Under the pieces are notes generated by a model. It had not been told where the DNA came from. It worked only from the letters and a program-made list of their open reading frames with translations, and made no database searches. Shown piece by piece: positions 43,929 through 54,283 of a stretch of DNA of 64,000 nt. The position numbers were made by a program, and so were the translations under genes. Position 1 is the first letter of the stretch, and every line of letters begins with the position of its first letter. The stretch comes from Microbacterium halotolerans (GTDB lineage Bacteria > Actinomycetota > Actinomycetes > Actinomycetales > Microbacteriaceae), in NCBI RefSeq assembly GCF_003569805.1, contig NZ_KZ984051.1, positions 1,563,953 through 1,627,952 of the forward strand, read 5' to 3'.

Positions 43929-44480
43929 TCAGTGCTCCGCCTCGTCCGCTGCGGTTTCGTCGTCAGACGGCTCGTCCGAAGACGAGATCTCTCCGGGAGC
44001 CGGAGCTGCTGGCGGAGTCGGTGCGAGGGTGGACAGGTATGCGAGCTCGGTGTCGAACACCTGCACCTTCTGAGCGACGCCCTCGGTGCCGCCCGACTGG
44101 AACACGACTTCCTCGGTTGCTCCGGGAGCGGCCGAGACGTTCTGCAGCAGCAGAGCCGACTCGTCGGCTCCGTAGCTCGCGACCGAGCCGGCCGGGACCT
44201 CGATCGCGGCGGAGCCGCCGTCCCAGCTGAGCGTGACCGTCTGGTCGCTGTCGCTGTCGTTGACGAGCGCGGCGACGAAGTTGGCGTCGGTCTCACCGTC
44301 GTTCTTCACGAGGAGCGCGTTCAGAATCTGAACCGGTGCGCCATCCGGAACGGCGACGTTCACACCGTCGCTCGGTGAGAAGTCGATGGTGGTGGCCTGC
44401 GGGGTGATGGCGCCGCAGCCGACCGTACCGAGAATGACGGCTGCGCCGAGTGCCACGGACGCGAGAGAGCGCGTTTTCAC
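43929..44480 (-). CDS. Hypothetical lipoprotein
   Basis: The 183-residue protein has a lipobox LGTVGCGA (Cys about 22), a beta-rich body (VAVPDGAPVQILNALLV, FVAALVNDSDSDQTVTLSW) and an acidic disordered tail (SSSDEPSDDETAADEAEH). The strand pattern recalls small copper-chaperone-like (PCuAC/DUF461) lipoproteins, but no metal-binding His/Met set is seen. GTG start at 44480 with GGAGGA five nt upstream. It is coupled to the small gene before it (GTGA). Confidence 0.75.
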   Translation of the reverse strand: MKTRSLASVALGAAVILGTVGCGAITPQATTIDFSPSDGVNVAVPDGAPVQILNALLVKNDGETDANFVAALVNDSDSDQTVTLSWDGGSAAIEVPAGSVASYGADESALLLQNVSAAPGATEEVVFQSGGTEGVAQKVQVFDTELAYLSTLAPTPPAAPAPGEISSSDEPSDDETAADEAEH

Positions 44481-44707
44481 GTATCCTCCAGGTGCTGCGG
44501 GTCGGCCGCCGGCCGGCGGACCCTGCCCACCAGTCTAGATGCTCCGGATCGTGCCTCCGCACGCCGTTCGGATCGGCCAACTCTGCACCTGCGAAGCAGC
44601 AGGAGCGCGATGCTCGCGATGGCCGGGAAAGCGCCTGCGCCGAGGGCGCCCTTTGCGACCTCACCGCGGGTGACGGCGAGGTCGCGTGCGCTTTCCTGTC
44701 CACGCAT
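44477..44707 (-). CDS. Small membrane protein coupled to the lipoprotein gene
   Basis: A 76-residue frame opens MRGQESARDLAVTRGEVAKG, has one hydrophobic helix (about 22-39, LGAGAFPAIASIALLLL) and a basic tail. AGGAG lies six nt before the ATG at 44707, and its stop overlaps the lipoprotein GTG by 4 bp, both unlikely by chance in a spurious frame. No family recognised. Confidence 0.5.
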   Translation of the reverse strand: MRGQESARDLAVTRGEVAKGALGAGAFPAIASIALLLLRRCRVGRSERRAEARSGASRLVGRVRRPAADPQHLEDT

Positions 44708-44812
44708 CGGCTCCTCATCCGGCCGCGATCTCCGTGCGCGTGAATGGAAGCGGCAGAGCCTAGTACATCTTCGGCTGTGATACCCTGGAGAACGCCGAAA
44801 GGATGAAAATCT

Positions 44813-45298
44813 ATGCTTTTTGAGGTTGGCGAGACCGTTGTCTACCCGCACCATGGTGCAGCAACTATCACCGAGGTGAAGACCCGCAAGATCAAGGGCG
44901 AGGAGAAGACCTACCTCAAGCTGAACGTCACACAGGGCGACCTGGTGATCGAGGTTCCGGCCGACAACGTCGACCTCGTCGGCGTGCGCGATGTGATCGG
45001 CAAGGAGGGCCTCGACAAGGTCTTCGACGTGCTGCGTGCTCCGTTCACCGAGGAGCCGACCAACTGGTCGCGTCGCTACAAGGCCAACCTCGAGAAGCTC
45101 GCCTCGGGCGACGTCATCAAGGTCAGCGAGGTTGTGCGCGACCTCTGGCGCCGCGATCAGGATCGCGGCCTCTCGGCCGGCGAGAAGCGCATGCTCGCCA
45201 AGGCCCGTCAGATCCTCACGAGCGAGCTCGCTCTCGCTGAGAAGGTCGACGAGGAGAAGGCCGGCGAGATCCTCGACAAGGTCCTCGCCTCCGAATAA
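44813..45298 (+). CDS. carD: CarD-family RNA polymerase-binding transcription factor
   Basis: The 161-residue protein has the N-terminal RNA polymerase interaction domain ([19 protein letters not shown] and [20 protein letters not shown]) and the C-terminal helical DNA-contact domain with the conserved tryptophan in [10 protein letters not shown]. CarD stabilises open complexes, notably at rRNA promoters, and is essential in mycobacteria. First gene of the carD-ispDF-cysS-rlmB string. Confidence 0.95.
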   Translation: MLFEVGETVVYPHHGAATITEVKTRKIKGEEKTYLKLNVTQGDLVIEVPADNVDLVGVRDVIGKEGLDKVFDVLRAPFTEEPTNWSRRYKANLEKLASGDVIKVSEVVRDLWRRDQDRGLSAGEKRMLAKARQILTSELALAEKVDEEKAGEILDKVLASE

Positions 45299-45372
45299 CT
45301 CACGCTGCAGTCGAAGCCGCCGGTCCGCCACGGGCCGGCGGTTTCGTGTGTGCGGCGCGGTAGGTTGAGGGC

Positions 45373-46599
45373 GTGACTGAGCTCTCCTCTCCACGCGTGG
45401 CCGTGATCGTCGTCGCCGCAGGTTCCGGCACCCGGCTGGGGGCGCACGTTCCCAAGGCATTCGTCGGTCTCGACGAGCACACCATGCTGCGGCACGCGCT
45501 CGACGGCGTCTTCGCGGTTCCCGAACCGTGCCAGGTGATCGTCGTCGCTCCGGCCGATCGCACGGGCGAGGCGCTCACGGAGGCAGAGCAGGCGGCGGGC
45601 GGCGCCGTCGAGCTCGTCACGGTCATCGCAGGCGGAGCGACGAGGCACGCGTCCGTGCAGTCCGGTCTGAAGCGCGTGCTCCCCGCCGTCGAGATCGTGC
45701 TCGTGCACGACGCGGCGCGCGCTCTCACGCCTCCGGAGGTCTTCACTCGCGTGATCGAGAAGATCCGCGAGACCGGATGGGGCGCCATGCCGATTCTGCC
45801 CGTGATCGACACGATCAAACGCGTCGACGGTGAGCGGGTCTCCGGTGCGGTCGATCGCTCGCAGCTCGGCGCTGCTCAGACGCCGCAGGGCTTCCGGCGC
45901 GACATCCTCGAAGCCTCGTACGCCGCGGTCAGCCAGGAGCACACGGACGACGCCGCCGTCGTGATGGAAGCGGGGCATCCGGTCGTCGCAGTCGAAGGGC
46001 ACGCCCACTCCTTCAAGATCACGACCCCTGCCGACCTCGAACGGGCCCGCACCCTCGTCTTGTCCGGTGACGCAGGCGGCGTCGCTGGTGACCCCGTCCC
46101 CCGTCGCACCGCGACATTCGGAGTCGTCCCGGCCCCACGCATCGGGATCGGCACCGACGTGCACGCGTATGGCGGAGACGGCGACCTATGGCTGGCCGGG
46201 TTGGAATGGCCGGGAGAGCGCGCGCTGTCCGGCCACTCCGACGGCGACGTCGTCGCCCACGCCATCGTCGACGCTCTGCTGTCGGCGGCGGGCCTTGGCG
46301 ACATCGGCGCGCATTTCGGCGTCGACCGCCCCGAGTTCGCCGGCGCGCACGGCGAGGCGTTCCTCACCGAGACGCTTCGGATCATTCGGGCCGAGGGCTT
46401 CGATATCGGAAACGTGGCGGTGCAGTTCCAAGCGTCCAAACCGAAGTTCGCCCCACGCCGCGCGGAAGCCGAGCGTGCACTGTCCGCCGCGCTCGACGGC
46501 GCCTCGGTCTCGGTCAGCGCCACCACCGCCGACGGGCTGGGCTTCACCGCCGCCGACGGCGTGCAGGCCTTCGCCACCGCGCTCCTCATCCGCCGCTGA
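45373..46599 (+). CDS. ispDF: Bifunctional IspD/IspF isoprenoid enzyme
   Basis: The 408-residue protein fuses two steps of the MEP pathway. IspD (1 to about 225) has VAAGSGTRLGAHVPKAF, VHDAARALTPP and TPQGFRRD and makes CDP-methylerythritol. IspF (about 250-408) has GIGTDVHAY with the metal Asp/His, ALSGHSDGDVVAHAIVDALL, DIGAHF and ATTADGLGF, and forms MEcPP. IspE, which acts between them, is not in the window. In M. tuberculosis ispD and ispF are separate neighbours. GTG start at 45373. Confidence 0.94.
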   Translation: MTELSSPRVAVIVVAAGSGTRLGAHVPKAFVGLDEHTMLRHALDGVFAVPEPCQVIVVAPADRTGEALTEAEQAAGGAVELVTVIAGGATRHASVQSGLKRVLPAVEIVLVHDAARALTPPEVFTRVIEKIRETGWGAMPILPVIDTIKRVDGERVSGAVDRSQLGAAQTPQGFRRDILEASYAAVSQEHTDDAAVVMEAGHPVVAVEGHAHSFKITTPADLERARTLVLSGDAGGVAGDPVPRRTATFGVVPAPRIGIGTDVHAYGGDGDLWLAGLEWPGERALSGHSDGDVVAHAIVDALLSAAGLGDIGAHFGVDRPEFAGAHGEAFLTETLRIIRAEGFDIGNVAVQFQASKPKFAPRRAEAERALSAALDGASVSVSATTADGLGFTAADGVQAFATALLIRR

Positions 46600-46745
46600 A
46601 CGCCTGCGCAAGGCATGAGCGCCCTTCGCCACCGGCGTGCTCGACTCTGACGGGACTCTTCGCCGGCGAACGCACAGCCGAACACGCGCACTGCCACCGG
46701 CGTCGCGACAAGAAACACGCTGGGATCACGCCGTAGGCTGGGAGG

Positions 46746-48131
46746 GTGACTCTTCGGCTCTACGACACCCGCGCGCAGGCGCTGCGCGACTTCGTGCCCC
46801 TCGACCCGGAGAACGTCACGATCTACGTCTGCGGGCCGACGGTGCAGTCGGGCCCTCATATCGGGCACGTGCGCGCCGCGCTGGCGTTCGACCTGCTGCG
46901 ACGCTGGCTCGCGCACCGATATCCGCGGGTGACGTTCGTGCGCAACGTCACCGACATCGACGACAAGGTGCTCGCCAACGCCACGGCCGACGAACCGTGG
47001 TGGGCGCTGGCTTACCGGATGGAGCGCGAGTTCACCGCCGCGTACGAGGCGATCGGCATTCTGCCGCCGACCTATGAGCCGCGCGCCACGGCATCCGTCG
47101 CCCAGATGCAGGAGCTGATCGCCGAGCTGATCGAGCGAGGTCATGCCTATGCTGCGGCCGGCGACGTGTACTTCGATGTGCGATCGTGGCCGCAGTACGG
47201 CGCGCTGACCCGCCAGTCGCTCGACGCGATGGAGGACGCCGCTGACGCCGACCCGCGCGGAAAACGCGACCCGCACGACTTTGCGCTCTGGAAGGGCGCG
47301 AAGCCGGGTGAGCCTGCCAGTGCGACTTGGCAGTCGCCTTGGGGCGACGGCCGGCCCGGCTGGCATATCGAGTGCTCCGCCATGTCGCGCCGCTACCTCG
47401 GCGAGGAGTTCGACATCCACGGCGGCGGGCTCGACCTGCGCTTCCCGCACCACGAGAACGAGCTTGCGCAGTCGGCGGCGGCGGGGCACGGCTTCGCCGG
47501 ATACTGGGTGCACAACGGCCTTGTCACCGTGGAGGGACAGAAGATGTCGAAGTCGCTCGGCAACTTCACGCTCGCGTCCGACCTGCTCGACGAGCGGCCA
47601 GCCGATGTCGTGCGATACGCGCTCGCCGCGGCGCACTACCGTTCGAACCTCGACGTCTCGGAGAAGGCGCTCGACGAGGCCGCGGCGGCTTTGGAGCGAA
47701 TCCGAGGCTTCCAAGACCGTGCGCTCCGTGCGCTGGGCCCCGCGTCATCCGGGCCGCTGCCGACCGATTTCGAGGCGGCGCTCGATGACGATCTCGGCAT
47801 CCCGCAGGGCATCGCCGTGCTGCACGAGCAGGTGAGGGCGGGGAACACGGCCCTCGACGCGGGCGACGATCACACGGCGCGAGGCGCTCTCTCAGCTGTC
47901 ACCGGGATGATGGAAGTTCTGGGATTTCCCGGCACGGATGCCGTGGCCGCGTCATCCGGAGCCGCCGACCAGGCGCTCGGCACACTCGTCGAGCACCTTC
48001 TCGCACAGCGCGCGCAGGCGCGCGCCGACAAGGATTGGGCCACCGCCGACCGCATCCGCGACACGTTCGCGGCGGCGGGGATCGCCCTCGAAGACACCGC
48101 AGACGGAACACATTGGAGTATCGATGGCTAA
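46746..48131 (+). CDS. cysS: Cysteine--tRNA ligase
   Basis: The 461-residue class I synthetase has the zinc cysteine and HIGH motif in [17 protein letters not shown], the zinc site WHIECSAM and HHENELAQS, and [11 protein letters not shown] at 46746 (VTLRLYDT). Its last 8 bp overlap the start of the next gene. Confidence 0.95.
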   Translation: MTLRLYDTRAQALRDFVPLDPENVTIYVCGPTVQSGPHIGHVRAALAFDLLRRWLAHRYPRVTFVRNVTDIDDKVLANATADEPWWALAYRMEREFTAAYEAIGILPPTYEPRATASVAQMQELIAELIERGHAYAAAGDVYFDVRSWPQYGALTRQSLDAMEDAADADPRGKRDPHDFALWKGAKPGEPASATWQSPWGDGRPGWHIECSAMSRRYLGEEFDIHGGGLDLRFPHHENELAQSAAAGHGFAGYWVHNGLVTVEGQKMSKSLGNFTLASDLLDERPADVVRYALAAAHYRSNLDVSEKALDEAAAALERIRGFQDRALRALGPASSGPLPTDFEAALDDDLGIPQGIAVLHEQVRAGNTALDAGDDHTARGALSAVTGMMEVLGFPGTDAVAASSGAADQALGTLVEHLLAQRAQARADKDWATADRIRDTFAAAGIALEDTADGTHWSIDG

Positions 48132-49104
48132 GCCAGGGCGCCCCGGCGCGAGCAGTGGCAAGAAGGGGCCGACGAAGGGATCGGGCGGCAAGCACCGCCG
48201 TTCCCTCGAGGGCCGCGGGCCGACGCCGAAGGCCGAGGACCGGCCCTACCATGTTGCGCACAAGCGCAAGCAGGCCGCGGAGCGCGGAGCGCGTAAGCCG
48301 GGTGGTGGTAAGCCGGCGCCCGCGCGCGGACGTTCGCGCGACGGCTCGGACATCGAGCACGTCACCGGGCGCAACTCCGTGCTCGAGGCGCTGCGGGCGA
48401 AGATCCCCGCGACGGCGATGTACGTGGCCCAGCGCATCGAGATGGACGACCGCGTCAAGGAGATGCTGGCGATCGCGCATAAGCGCGAGCTGTCGGTGCT
48501 CGAGGTGACGCGTCCGGAACTCGACCGGATGGCCGGATACGACGGTGTGCACCAGGGTGTGGCGCTGAAGGTTCCGCCTTACGAGTACGCGCACCCACAG
48601 GAGCTGCTCGAGGAGACGTTCGATCAGGGCGAGACGCCGCTGCTGCTCGCCCTCGACGGGGTGACCGACCCGCGCAACCTGGGCGCGATCATCCGATCGA
48701 CGGCGGCATTCGGCGGGCACGGCGTGATCGTGCCGCAGCGCCGCTCCGCCGGCGTGAACTCGGCCGCGTGGAAGACGAGCGCCGGTGCACTGGCACGCGT
48801 GCCAGTGGCGCTCGCAGGCAACCTCACCACGATGCTGAAGGACTTCAAGAAGCAGGGCGTGTTCGTGCTCGGCCTCGACGGCGACGGAGACGTGTCGCTG
48901 CCGTCGCTCGAACTCGCGGACCGGCCGATCGTGGTCGTCATCGGCAGCGAGGGCAAGGGATTGAGCCGTCTGGTCGCCGAGAACTGCGATCAGATCGTGT
49001 CCATCCCGATCTCGGCGGCGACCGAGTCCCTCAACGCCGGCATCGCGGCATCCGTGGCCCTCTACCAGGTGGCCACGCTGCGCGCCGCAGCGGAAGCAGA
49101 GTAA
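48124..49104 (+). CDS. rlmB: 23S rRNA (guanosine-2'-O) methyltransferase, TrmH/RlmB family
   Basis: The 326-residue protein has a long basic, glycine-rich N-terminal tail (1-75), a substrate-binding domain ([20 protein letters not shown]) and a SPOUT domain with [32 protein letters not shown] and [19 protein letters not shown] (N-x-G...S-L-N motifs). The rRNA target is assumed from the family. ATG at 48124 inside the cysS end. Counterpart of Rv3579c. Confidence 0.92.
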   Translation: MAKPGRPGASSGKKGPTKGSGGKHRRSLEGRGPTPKAEDRPYHVAHKRKQAAERGARKPGGGKPAPARGRSRDGSDIEHVTGRNSVLEALRAKIPATAMYVAQRIEMDDRVKEMLAIAHKRELSVLEVTRPELDRMAGYDGVHQGVALKVPPYEYAHPQELLEETFDQGETPLLLALDGVTDPRNLGAIIRSTAAFGGHGVIVPQRRSAGVNSAAWKTSAGALARVPVALAGNLTTMLKDFKKQGVFVLGLDGDGDVSLPSLELADRPIVVVIGSEGKGLSRLVAENCDQIVSIPISAATESLNAGIAASVALYQVATLRAAAEAE

Positions 49105-49142
49105 CCCCGCTGCCCGCGCACGCCCGCCGCGAACCGGGCTCG

Positions 49143-49210
49143 CGAGATGCGCACTTTTTCGACATATGGGCGTCAAAACCTGCGCATCTCGACGAAAAGT
49201 GCGCATCTCG
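49143..49210 (+). repeat. 68-bp three-armed palindromic repeat, copy E
   Basis: Arm 1 CGAGATGCGCACTTTTTCG, arm 2 CTGCGCATCTCG ending at position 49, arm 3 ACGAAAAGTGCGCATCTCG. It is the copy closest to the consensus and lies between the convergent rlmB and DUF4032 genes. Confidence 0.88.
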
Positions 49211-49230
49211 GCGGCTTCGCGCCAGCGGGG

Positions 49231-50598
49231 TTAGACGAGGTCGCGCCAGTTGCGGGGCGGGGCGGTGTCGATTCCGGATGTCAGAGTCTCGGTGGGCGGG
49301 CCCATGATGGTGGCCTCGTCGCGCCGGTGGCGCAGCACCGTGTCGATGTAGCTCGACAGCGTCTCGGCCAGCGATACCGACGCATCGTGCATCTGCGACA
49401 GGTGCCAGCGGTGCTCCAGCACCTCGTGGAACACCTCGGCGGGCTCGAGCTTCGCGCGCAGCTCGAACGGAATGGCACGTACGACGGGTTCGAACACCGT
49501 GGTCAGCCACTCGTGCGCGATGACGCTGTCGTCCTCGTCGCCCGTGCGACCCGTTTTGGCGCGGTATTCGTCGAGGTCGTTCAGCAGCCGCCGCGCCTGG
49601 TTCTCCTCGACGTCGAGCCCCGTCAGCCGCAGCAGTCGCCGCTGATGGTGCCCCGCGTCGACGACCTTCGGCCTGATCGACACGCGGGTGCCATCGGGAG
49701 TCGTCTTCATCGACATCTCGCCGATGTCGAAGCCGAGACCGTTGAGCCGGCGCACGCGTTCGGTGATGCGCCATGACTCGCTCAGTTCGAACTCCTCCTG
49801 CTCCGTCAGCTCTGACCACAGCGAACGGTACGCATTGACGAGACCGTTTGCGATGCCGACGGCATCGACATCCGGATCGATGCGTCCGCTCGCCGCCAGG
49901 TCGAAGATCTCGCCCGCGATGTTCGTATGCGCCAGATCGACGTCGTACTCCCGCTGCCCGGCGGTGAGGCCGCCGTCGCCGTCCACGTTCACCTCGTGCA
50001 GCCCGCCCGTCTCGGCGTCGACGAGGTACGCGGCGAATGCACCCGCGTCGCGCCGGAACAGCGTGTTCGACAGCGACACATCGCCCCAGGAGAAGCCGAC
50101 GTTGTGCAGCCGCACGAGCAGCAGCGCGAGCGCGTCGAGCGCACGGTTCAGGGTGTCGGGTCGCAATGCCTGCGTGAACAGCGCTCGGTACGGCATCGAA
50201 TACGGCAGGTGAGCGGTGACGAGAGCGGAGGGGAGCGAGGCGCCGTTCGCGTCCTGCCGCCCGGCGATCACGGCGACGCGGTCGACGGAGGGCATGTCGA
50301 GCCGGCGGAGGGAGCCGAGCAGCTCGTACTCGCGTGCAGCCATCTCCTCGTTGGTCTCCTTGACGGCGACGACCTGCCCCGACAGCTCGCTGAATCGCAC
50401 GACGTGCCGTGAGATGCCCTTCGGCAGCTTGACGATGTGCTCGTTCGGCCACTGCTCGAGCGGCAGCTGCCACGGCAGGCTGAGCAGCTGGGGGTCCGGC
50501 CCGCTGGCCGTGATGCGAAGGGGCAAGAGGATCTCCCGGATGAGGTTGTGGCGGTGTGGGGGAACGGTGCCGGATGCTGTCGGTGCCTGACCGTTCAC
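49231..50598 (-). CDS. DUF4032 protein with kinase-like core
   Basis: The 455-residue soluble protein matches the DUF4032 family of actinobacteria. Residues about 75-240 look like a protein-kinase or Kdo-kinase-type fold: VVAVKETNEEMAAREYELLGSL (lysine and glutamate), LVRLHNVGFSWGDVSLSNTLF (catalytic-loop-like W-G-D-V-S-x-S-N) and AYLVDAETG (DFG-like). Substrate unknown. GTG start at 50598. It stands alone between a repeat and the ATPase gene. Confidence 0.78.
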   Translation of the reverse strand: MNGQAPTASGTVPPHRHNLIREILLPLRITASGPDPQLLSLPWQLPLEQWPNEHIVKLPKGISRHVVRFSELSGQVVAVKETNEEMAAREYELLGSLRRLDMPSVDRVAVIAGRQDANGASLPSALVTAHLPYSMPYRALFTQALRPDTLNRALDALALLLVRLHNVGFSWGDVSLSNTLFRRDAGAFAAYLVDAETGGLHEVNVDGDGGLTAGQREYDVDLAHTNIAGEIFDLAASGRIDPDVDAVGIANGLVNAYRSLWSELTEQEEFELSESWRITERVRRLNGLGFDIGEMSMKTTPDGTRVSIRPKVVDAGHHQRRLLRLTGLDVEENQARRLLNDLDEYRAKTGRTGDEDDSVIAHEWLTTVFEPVVRAIPFELRAKLEPAEVFHEVLEHRWHLSQMHDASVSLAETLSSYIDTVLRHRRDEATIMGPPTETLTSGIDTAPPRNWRDLV

Positions 50599-50625
50599 GG
50601 ACGCCGGATGGCGGGCCGGAGACGA

Positions 50626-50665
50626 CAGCGGCGCGAGCCGACCAGGAGGTCGACCCGCGCCGCTG
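50626..50665 (-). terminator. Hairpin downstream of the UgpC-type ATPase gene
   Basis: CAGCGGCGCG (50626-50635) pairs perfectly with 50656-50665; inner GTCGACC/GGTCG segments may extend it. It lies 18 bp beyond the stop. Confidence 0.6.
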
Positions 50666-50682
50666 TGCGCATGTGCGAAGCG

Positions 50683-51783
<1,101 letters not shown>

Positions 51784-52016
51784 GATCTTCTCCTTCACCG
51801 GCAGGTACGTGCCGGACGATCCGTTGTGAATGGAACGGCGGGTACGACCCGCCGCGACCCACCATTGGGTCAGGACCAGTATGCCATGCCGCGGGCATCC
51901 GCCCGCTGCACCCGCGCGCTCAAAGAGGCTGAGGCGCGACACCCCTGCGCGTTCACAGCGCGGTACGGGTATTCTCAGTGGGTTGAGTAGGGCCGCACGG
52001 GCGGCGAGGGAGGACA

Positions 52017-53102
52017 ATGTCGAGCCACAACGGCGAGCCCCGCGACGAGCAGTCGGGTGCGAACGATCTCGAGACCACGGACGAACAGGCTGCGGCCGCT
52101 GGCTCGTCCGTCGACCCCGCTGACGCGCGGATCACGGATGAGGCGGCCGAGTTCGACGAGGACGACGCGGTCGGCGACCTGGCCGAGCCGGGCGCCGCAG
52201 CGGGTCGTCGCCACCTCGTGCGGCAGAAGGCGAAGAAGGTCACCACCAAGCAGCGCGTGCGCCGGGTGCTGGTGCGCTCCGGGATCGCCGTCGTCATCAT
52301 CGCCGCACTCGTGGCTGCGGGGTTCTGGATCAAGCAGAACGTCGTTCCCGAGGTCACCGAGCCCGTTCCCGAGCCGGGGAACATCGCAGACGGCGCCTTC
52401 CTGTTCGACGGGCACGACCTCTCGAGCATGCTCGACGATGAGTCGGGCGAGGAGGACGCCGAAGGGGAGGGTTCCGATACGTCGGATCCGGACGACGGCG
52501 GTTCCGCAGAGACGGAAGACGAAGAACCGGAGCGGGTCACGGTCGACGTGTACGTCGACTACCTCTCACCGGAATCTGCTCTGTTCCACCAGGCGAACGC
52601 TGCTCAGCTGGCGAGTTGGGTCTCCGAAGACGCGATCTCGCTGACCTATCACCCCGTCGCCCTGCTGACGGCGAAGTCGAACGGCACCCGCTACTCCCAG
52701 CGTGCGATGGGGGCAGTCGCCTGTGTCGCCAGCGGCGATCCGGAACGCTTCGTGCCGTTCAACGACGCACTCCTCACGGATCAGCCGGCTGTGGATACTC
52801 CGGGCCACACGAGCGAGGAGCTCGCGGGCATCGCCGAGTCGGTCGGTGTGGAGAACTCCGACGTGTCCTCGTGCATCGAATCCGACAAGTACGCAGCGTG
52901 GGCACGCGATATGACGAGCGAACTCAGCGCAGGCGACCTGCCGGGCCAGGGCGACCAGCAGCTTACGGGCGCGCCGATGGTGCTCGTCAGCGGCATACCG
53001 TACACGGGGGCGCTCGACGATCCGGGTGAGCTGTCGCAGTTCGTGCTCACGGTCGAGAGCGACGAGTACTTCCAGAGCCCGACTCCCGAGCCGTCGGAGT
53101 AG
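52017..53102 (+). CDS. Membrane-anchored DsbA-like protein lacking the CxxC site
   Basis: The 361-residue protein has an acidic disordered N-terminus (1-60), a basic stretch, one transmembrane helix (about 88-106), an acidic linker (135-172) and an extracytoplasmic thioredoxin-fold domain (173-360). The first strand VDVYVDYLSPESALFH is where DsbA-like proteins have D-x-x-C-P-x-C: here Ser184-Pro-Glu-Ser187. The cis-proline loop TGAPMVLVSG remains. Two other cysteines exist (236 and about 288). It is probably a fold-only binding or scaffolding protein rather than a disulfide oxidoreductase. Strong GGGAGGA ribosome site. Confidence 0.8.
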   Translation: MSSHNGEPRDEQSGANDLETTDEQAAAAGSSVDPADARITDEAAEFDEDDAVGDLAEPGAAAGRRHLVRQKAKKVTTKQRVRRVLVRSGIAVVIIAALVAAGFWIKQNVVPEVTEPVPEPGNIADGAFLFDGHDLSSMLDDESGEEDAEGEGSDTSDPDDGGSAETEDEEPERVTVDVYVDYLSPESALFHQANAAQLASWVSEDAISLTYHPVALLTAKSNGTRYSQRAMGAVACVASGDPERFVPFNDALLTDQPAVDTPGHTSEELAGIAESVGVENSDVSSCIESDKYAAWARDMTSELSAGDLPGQGDQQLTGAPMVLVSGIPYTGALDDPGELSQFVLTVESDEYFQSPTPEPSE

Positions 53103-53146
53103 GGCATGTCCTTTCGCAGTCCGTCCTCGTCATAGGATGGAAGCGC

Positions 53147-53219
53147 GCCGGCTTAGCTCAGTTGGTAGAGCACCGCTCTTGTAAAGCGGGGGTCGTGGGT
53201 TCGAGCCCCTCAGCCGGCA
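53147..53219 (+). tRNA. tRNA-Thr (anticodon TGT)
   Basis: A 73-nt cloverleaf: acceptor GCCGGCT/AGCCGGC, D arm GCTC...GAGC, anticodon stem CCGCT/AGCGG with TGT at 53180-53182, T loop GGTTCGAGCCCC, discriminator A. CCA is not encoded. Confidence 0.97.
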
Positions 53220-53220
53220 C

Positions 53221-53253
53221 AAGATTTCCACGGCTGTAGGCCGTGGAGATCTT
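53221..53253 (+). terminator. Terminator of tRNA-Thr
   Basis: Arms 53221-53234 and 53240-53253 pair over 14 bp with one mismatch around TGTAG; TTTTCT follows. In the remaining 53254-53480 I see no gene. Confidence 0.75.
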
Positions 53254-53480
53254 GTCGTTTTCTGTGGAGTCCTCGGGCGCGGCAGGCGATCTGGCGCACT
53301 TCGTGCGCAAGATCGTGCCGAGCCCTGCGGGCGGCGGAGCAGGCAGTGCCCCCGCGGGCGGGCCGAGTCAGGGTAGTGCCCTGTGGGTGGCCCCGGTCGA
53401 GGCCTGTGGTGCGAGACGAACAGTCAGCGGTCGGGGGCCGACTCACCTCGCCGGCGTCGCTGCGCGGTCTGCGCTGGCAC

Positions 53481-53882
53481 TCAGTCCTCCGGCGTGAAGT
53501 TCAGTGCGAGCGAGTTCATGCAGTAGCGGTCGCCGGTCGGCGTGCCGAAGCCGTCAGGGAACACATGGCCGAGGTGGCCGCCGCAGCGGGCGCAGCGCAC
53601 CTCCGTGCGCACCATGCCGTGCGCGCGGTCCTCGAGCAGCTCGACGGCGTCGGGACGCACCGACTCGTAGAAGCTCGGCCATCCGCAGTGCGCGTCGAAC
53701 TTGGTGCCGCTGAGGAACAGCTCGTTGCCGCATCCGGCGCAGGTGTACAGCCCGGCTCGCTCCTCGTCCAGCAGCTCACCGCTGAACGGGCGCTCCGTCG
53801 CCGCCTCACGCAGCACCGCGTACTGCTCGTCGTCGAGCTCGGCGTGCCATTCGTCATCGGTCTTCGCCACCTCGTAGTCCAT
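53481..53882 (-). CDS. msrB: Peptide-methionine (R)-S-oxide reductase
   Basis: The 133-residue enzyme repairs methionine-R-sulfoxide. It has the two zinc CxxC motifs (YTCAGCGNELF and RCARCGGHLGHVF), HCGWPSF, and the catalytic cysteine in RYCMNSLALNF. Ends FTPED. Monocistronic. Confidence 0.95.
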   Translation of the reverse strand: MDYEVAKTDDEWHAELDDEQYAVLREAATERPFSGELLDEERAGLYTCAGCGNELFLSGTKFDAHCGWPSFYESVRPDAVELLEDRAHGMVRTEVRCARCGGHLGHVFPDGFGTPTGDRYCMNSLALNFTPED

Positions 53883-53951
53883 GCTTTCACTTTACGTCCG
53901 TCCGGGTGTGGCGGCGCCGTTCTCCCGGCTCGCGCGCGTATCTTGGGCGTC

Positions 53952-54203
53952 ATGGCATTGCACGATCAGGACCGCGCGATCCTCGCGTTCGAGGCGCAGT
54001 GGCAGCGGCATGTCGGAGCGAAGGAAGAAGCCGTCCGCACTGAGCTCGGTCTGACGCCGGCACGGTACTACCAGCTGCTGGGCCGGCTGATCGATACGGC
54101 CGATGCGCTCGAGCATGATCCGCTGCTCGTGAAGCGACTGCGCAGGGTTCGTGACGAGCGCGTGGCGAGACGGGCGGCTCCGCTCGCGAGGCAGACGTCC
54201 TGA
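53952..54203 (+). CDS. DUF3263 domain protein
   Basis: The 83-residue protein has the DUF3263 signature: ILAFEAQWQRHVGAKEEAVR, then LTPARYYQLLGRLIDTADAL, a helix-turn-helix-like all-alpha fold common in actinobacteria, with role unknown. It precedes the membrane gene below, as in related genomes. Confidence 0.82.
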   Translation: MALHDQDRAILAFEAQWQRHVGAKEEAVRTELGLTPARYYQLLGRLIDTADALEHDPLLVKRLRRVRDERVARRAAPLARQTS

Positions 54204-54283
54204 CCGAGTCGCGGGACGTGCGCTGATCACCGAGAGCCGCCGTGAGCATCCGTTTGGCAACATGCCCTAGTACCATTCATGGG

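Noticed and set aside
53147..53219. tRNA-Thr as an integration site of a mobile element
   Set aside because: No integrase gene or direct repeat of the tRNA 3' end was seen in the flanking sequence.
53254..53480. Short frames between tRNA-Thr and msrB
   Set aside because: Frames on both strands are compositionally biased, lack ribosome sites and show no family resemblance.
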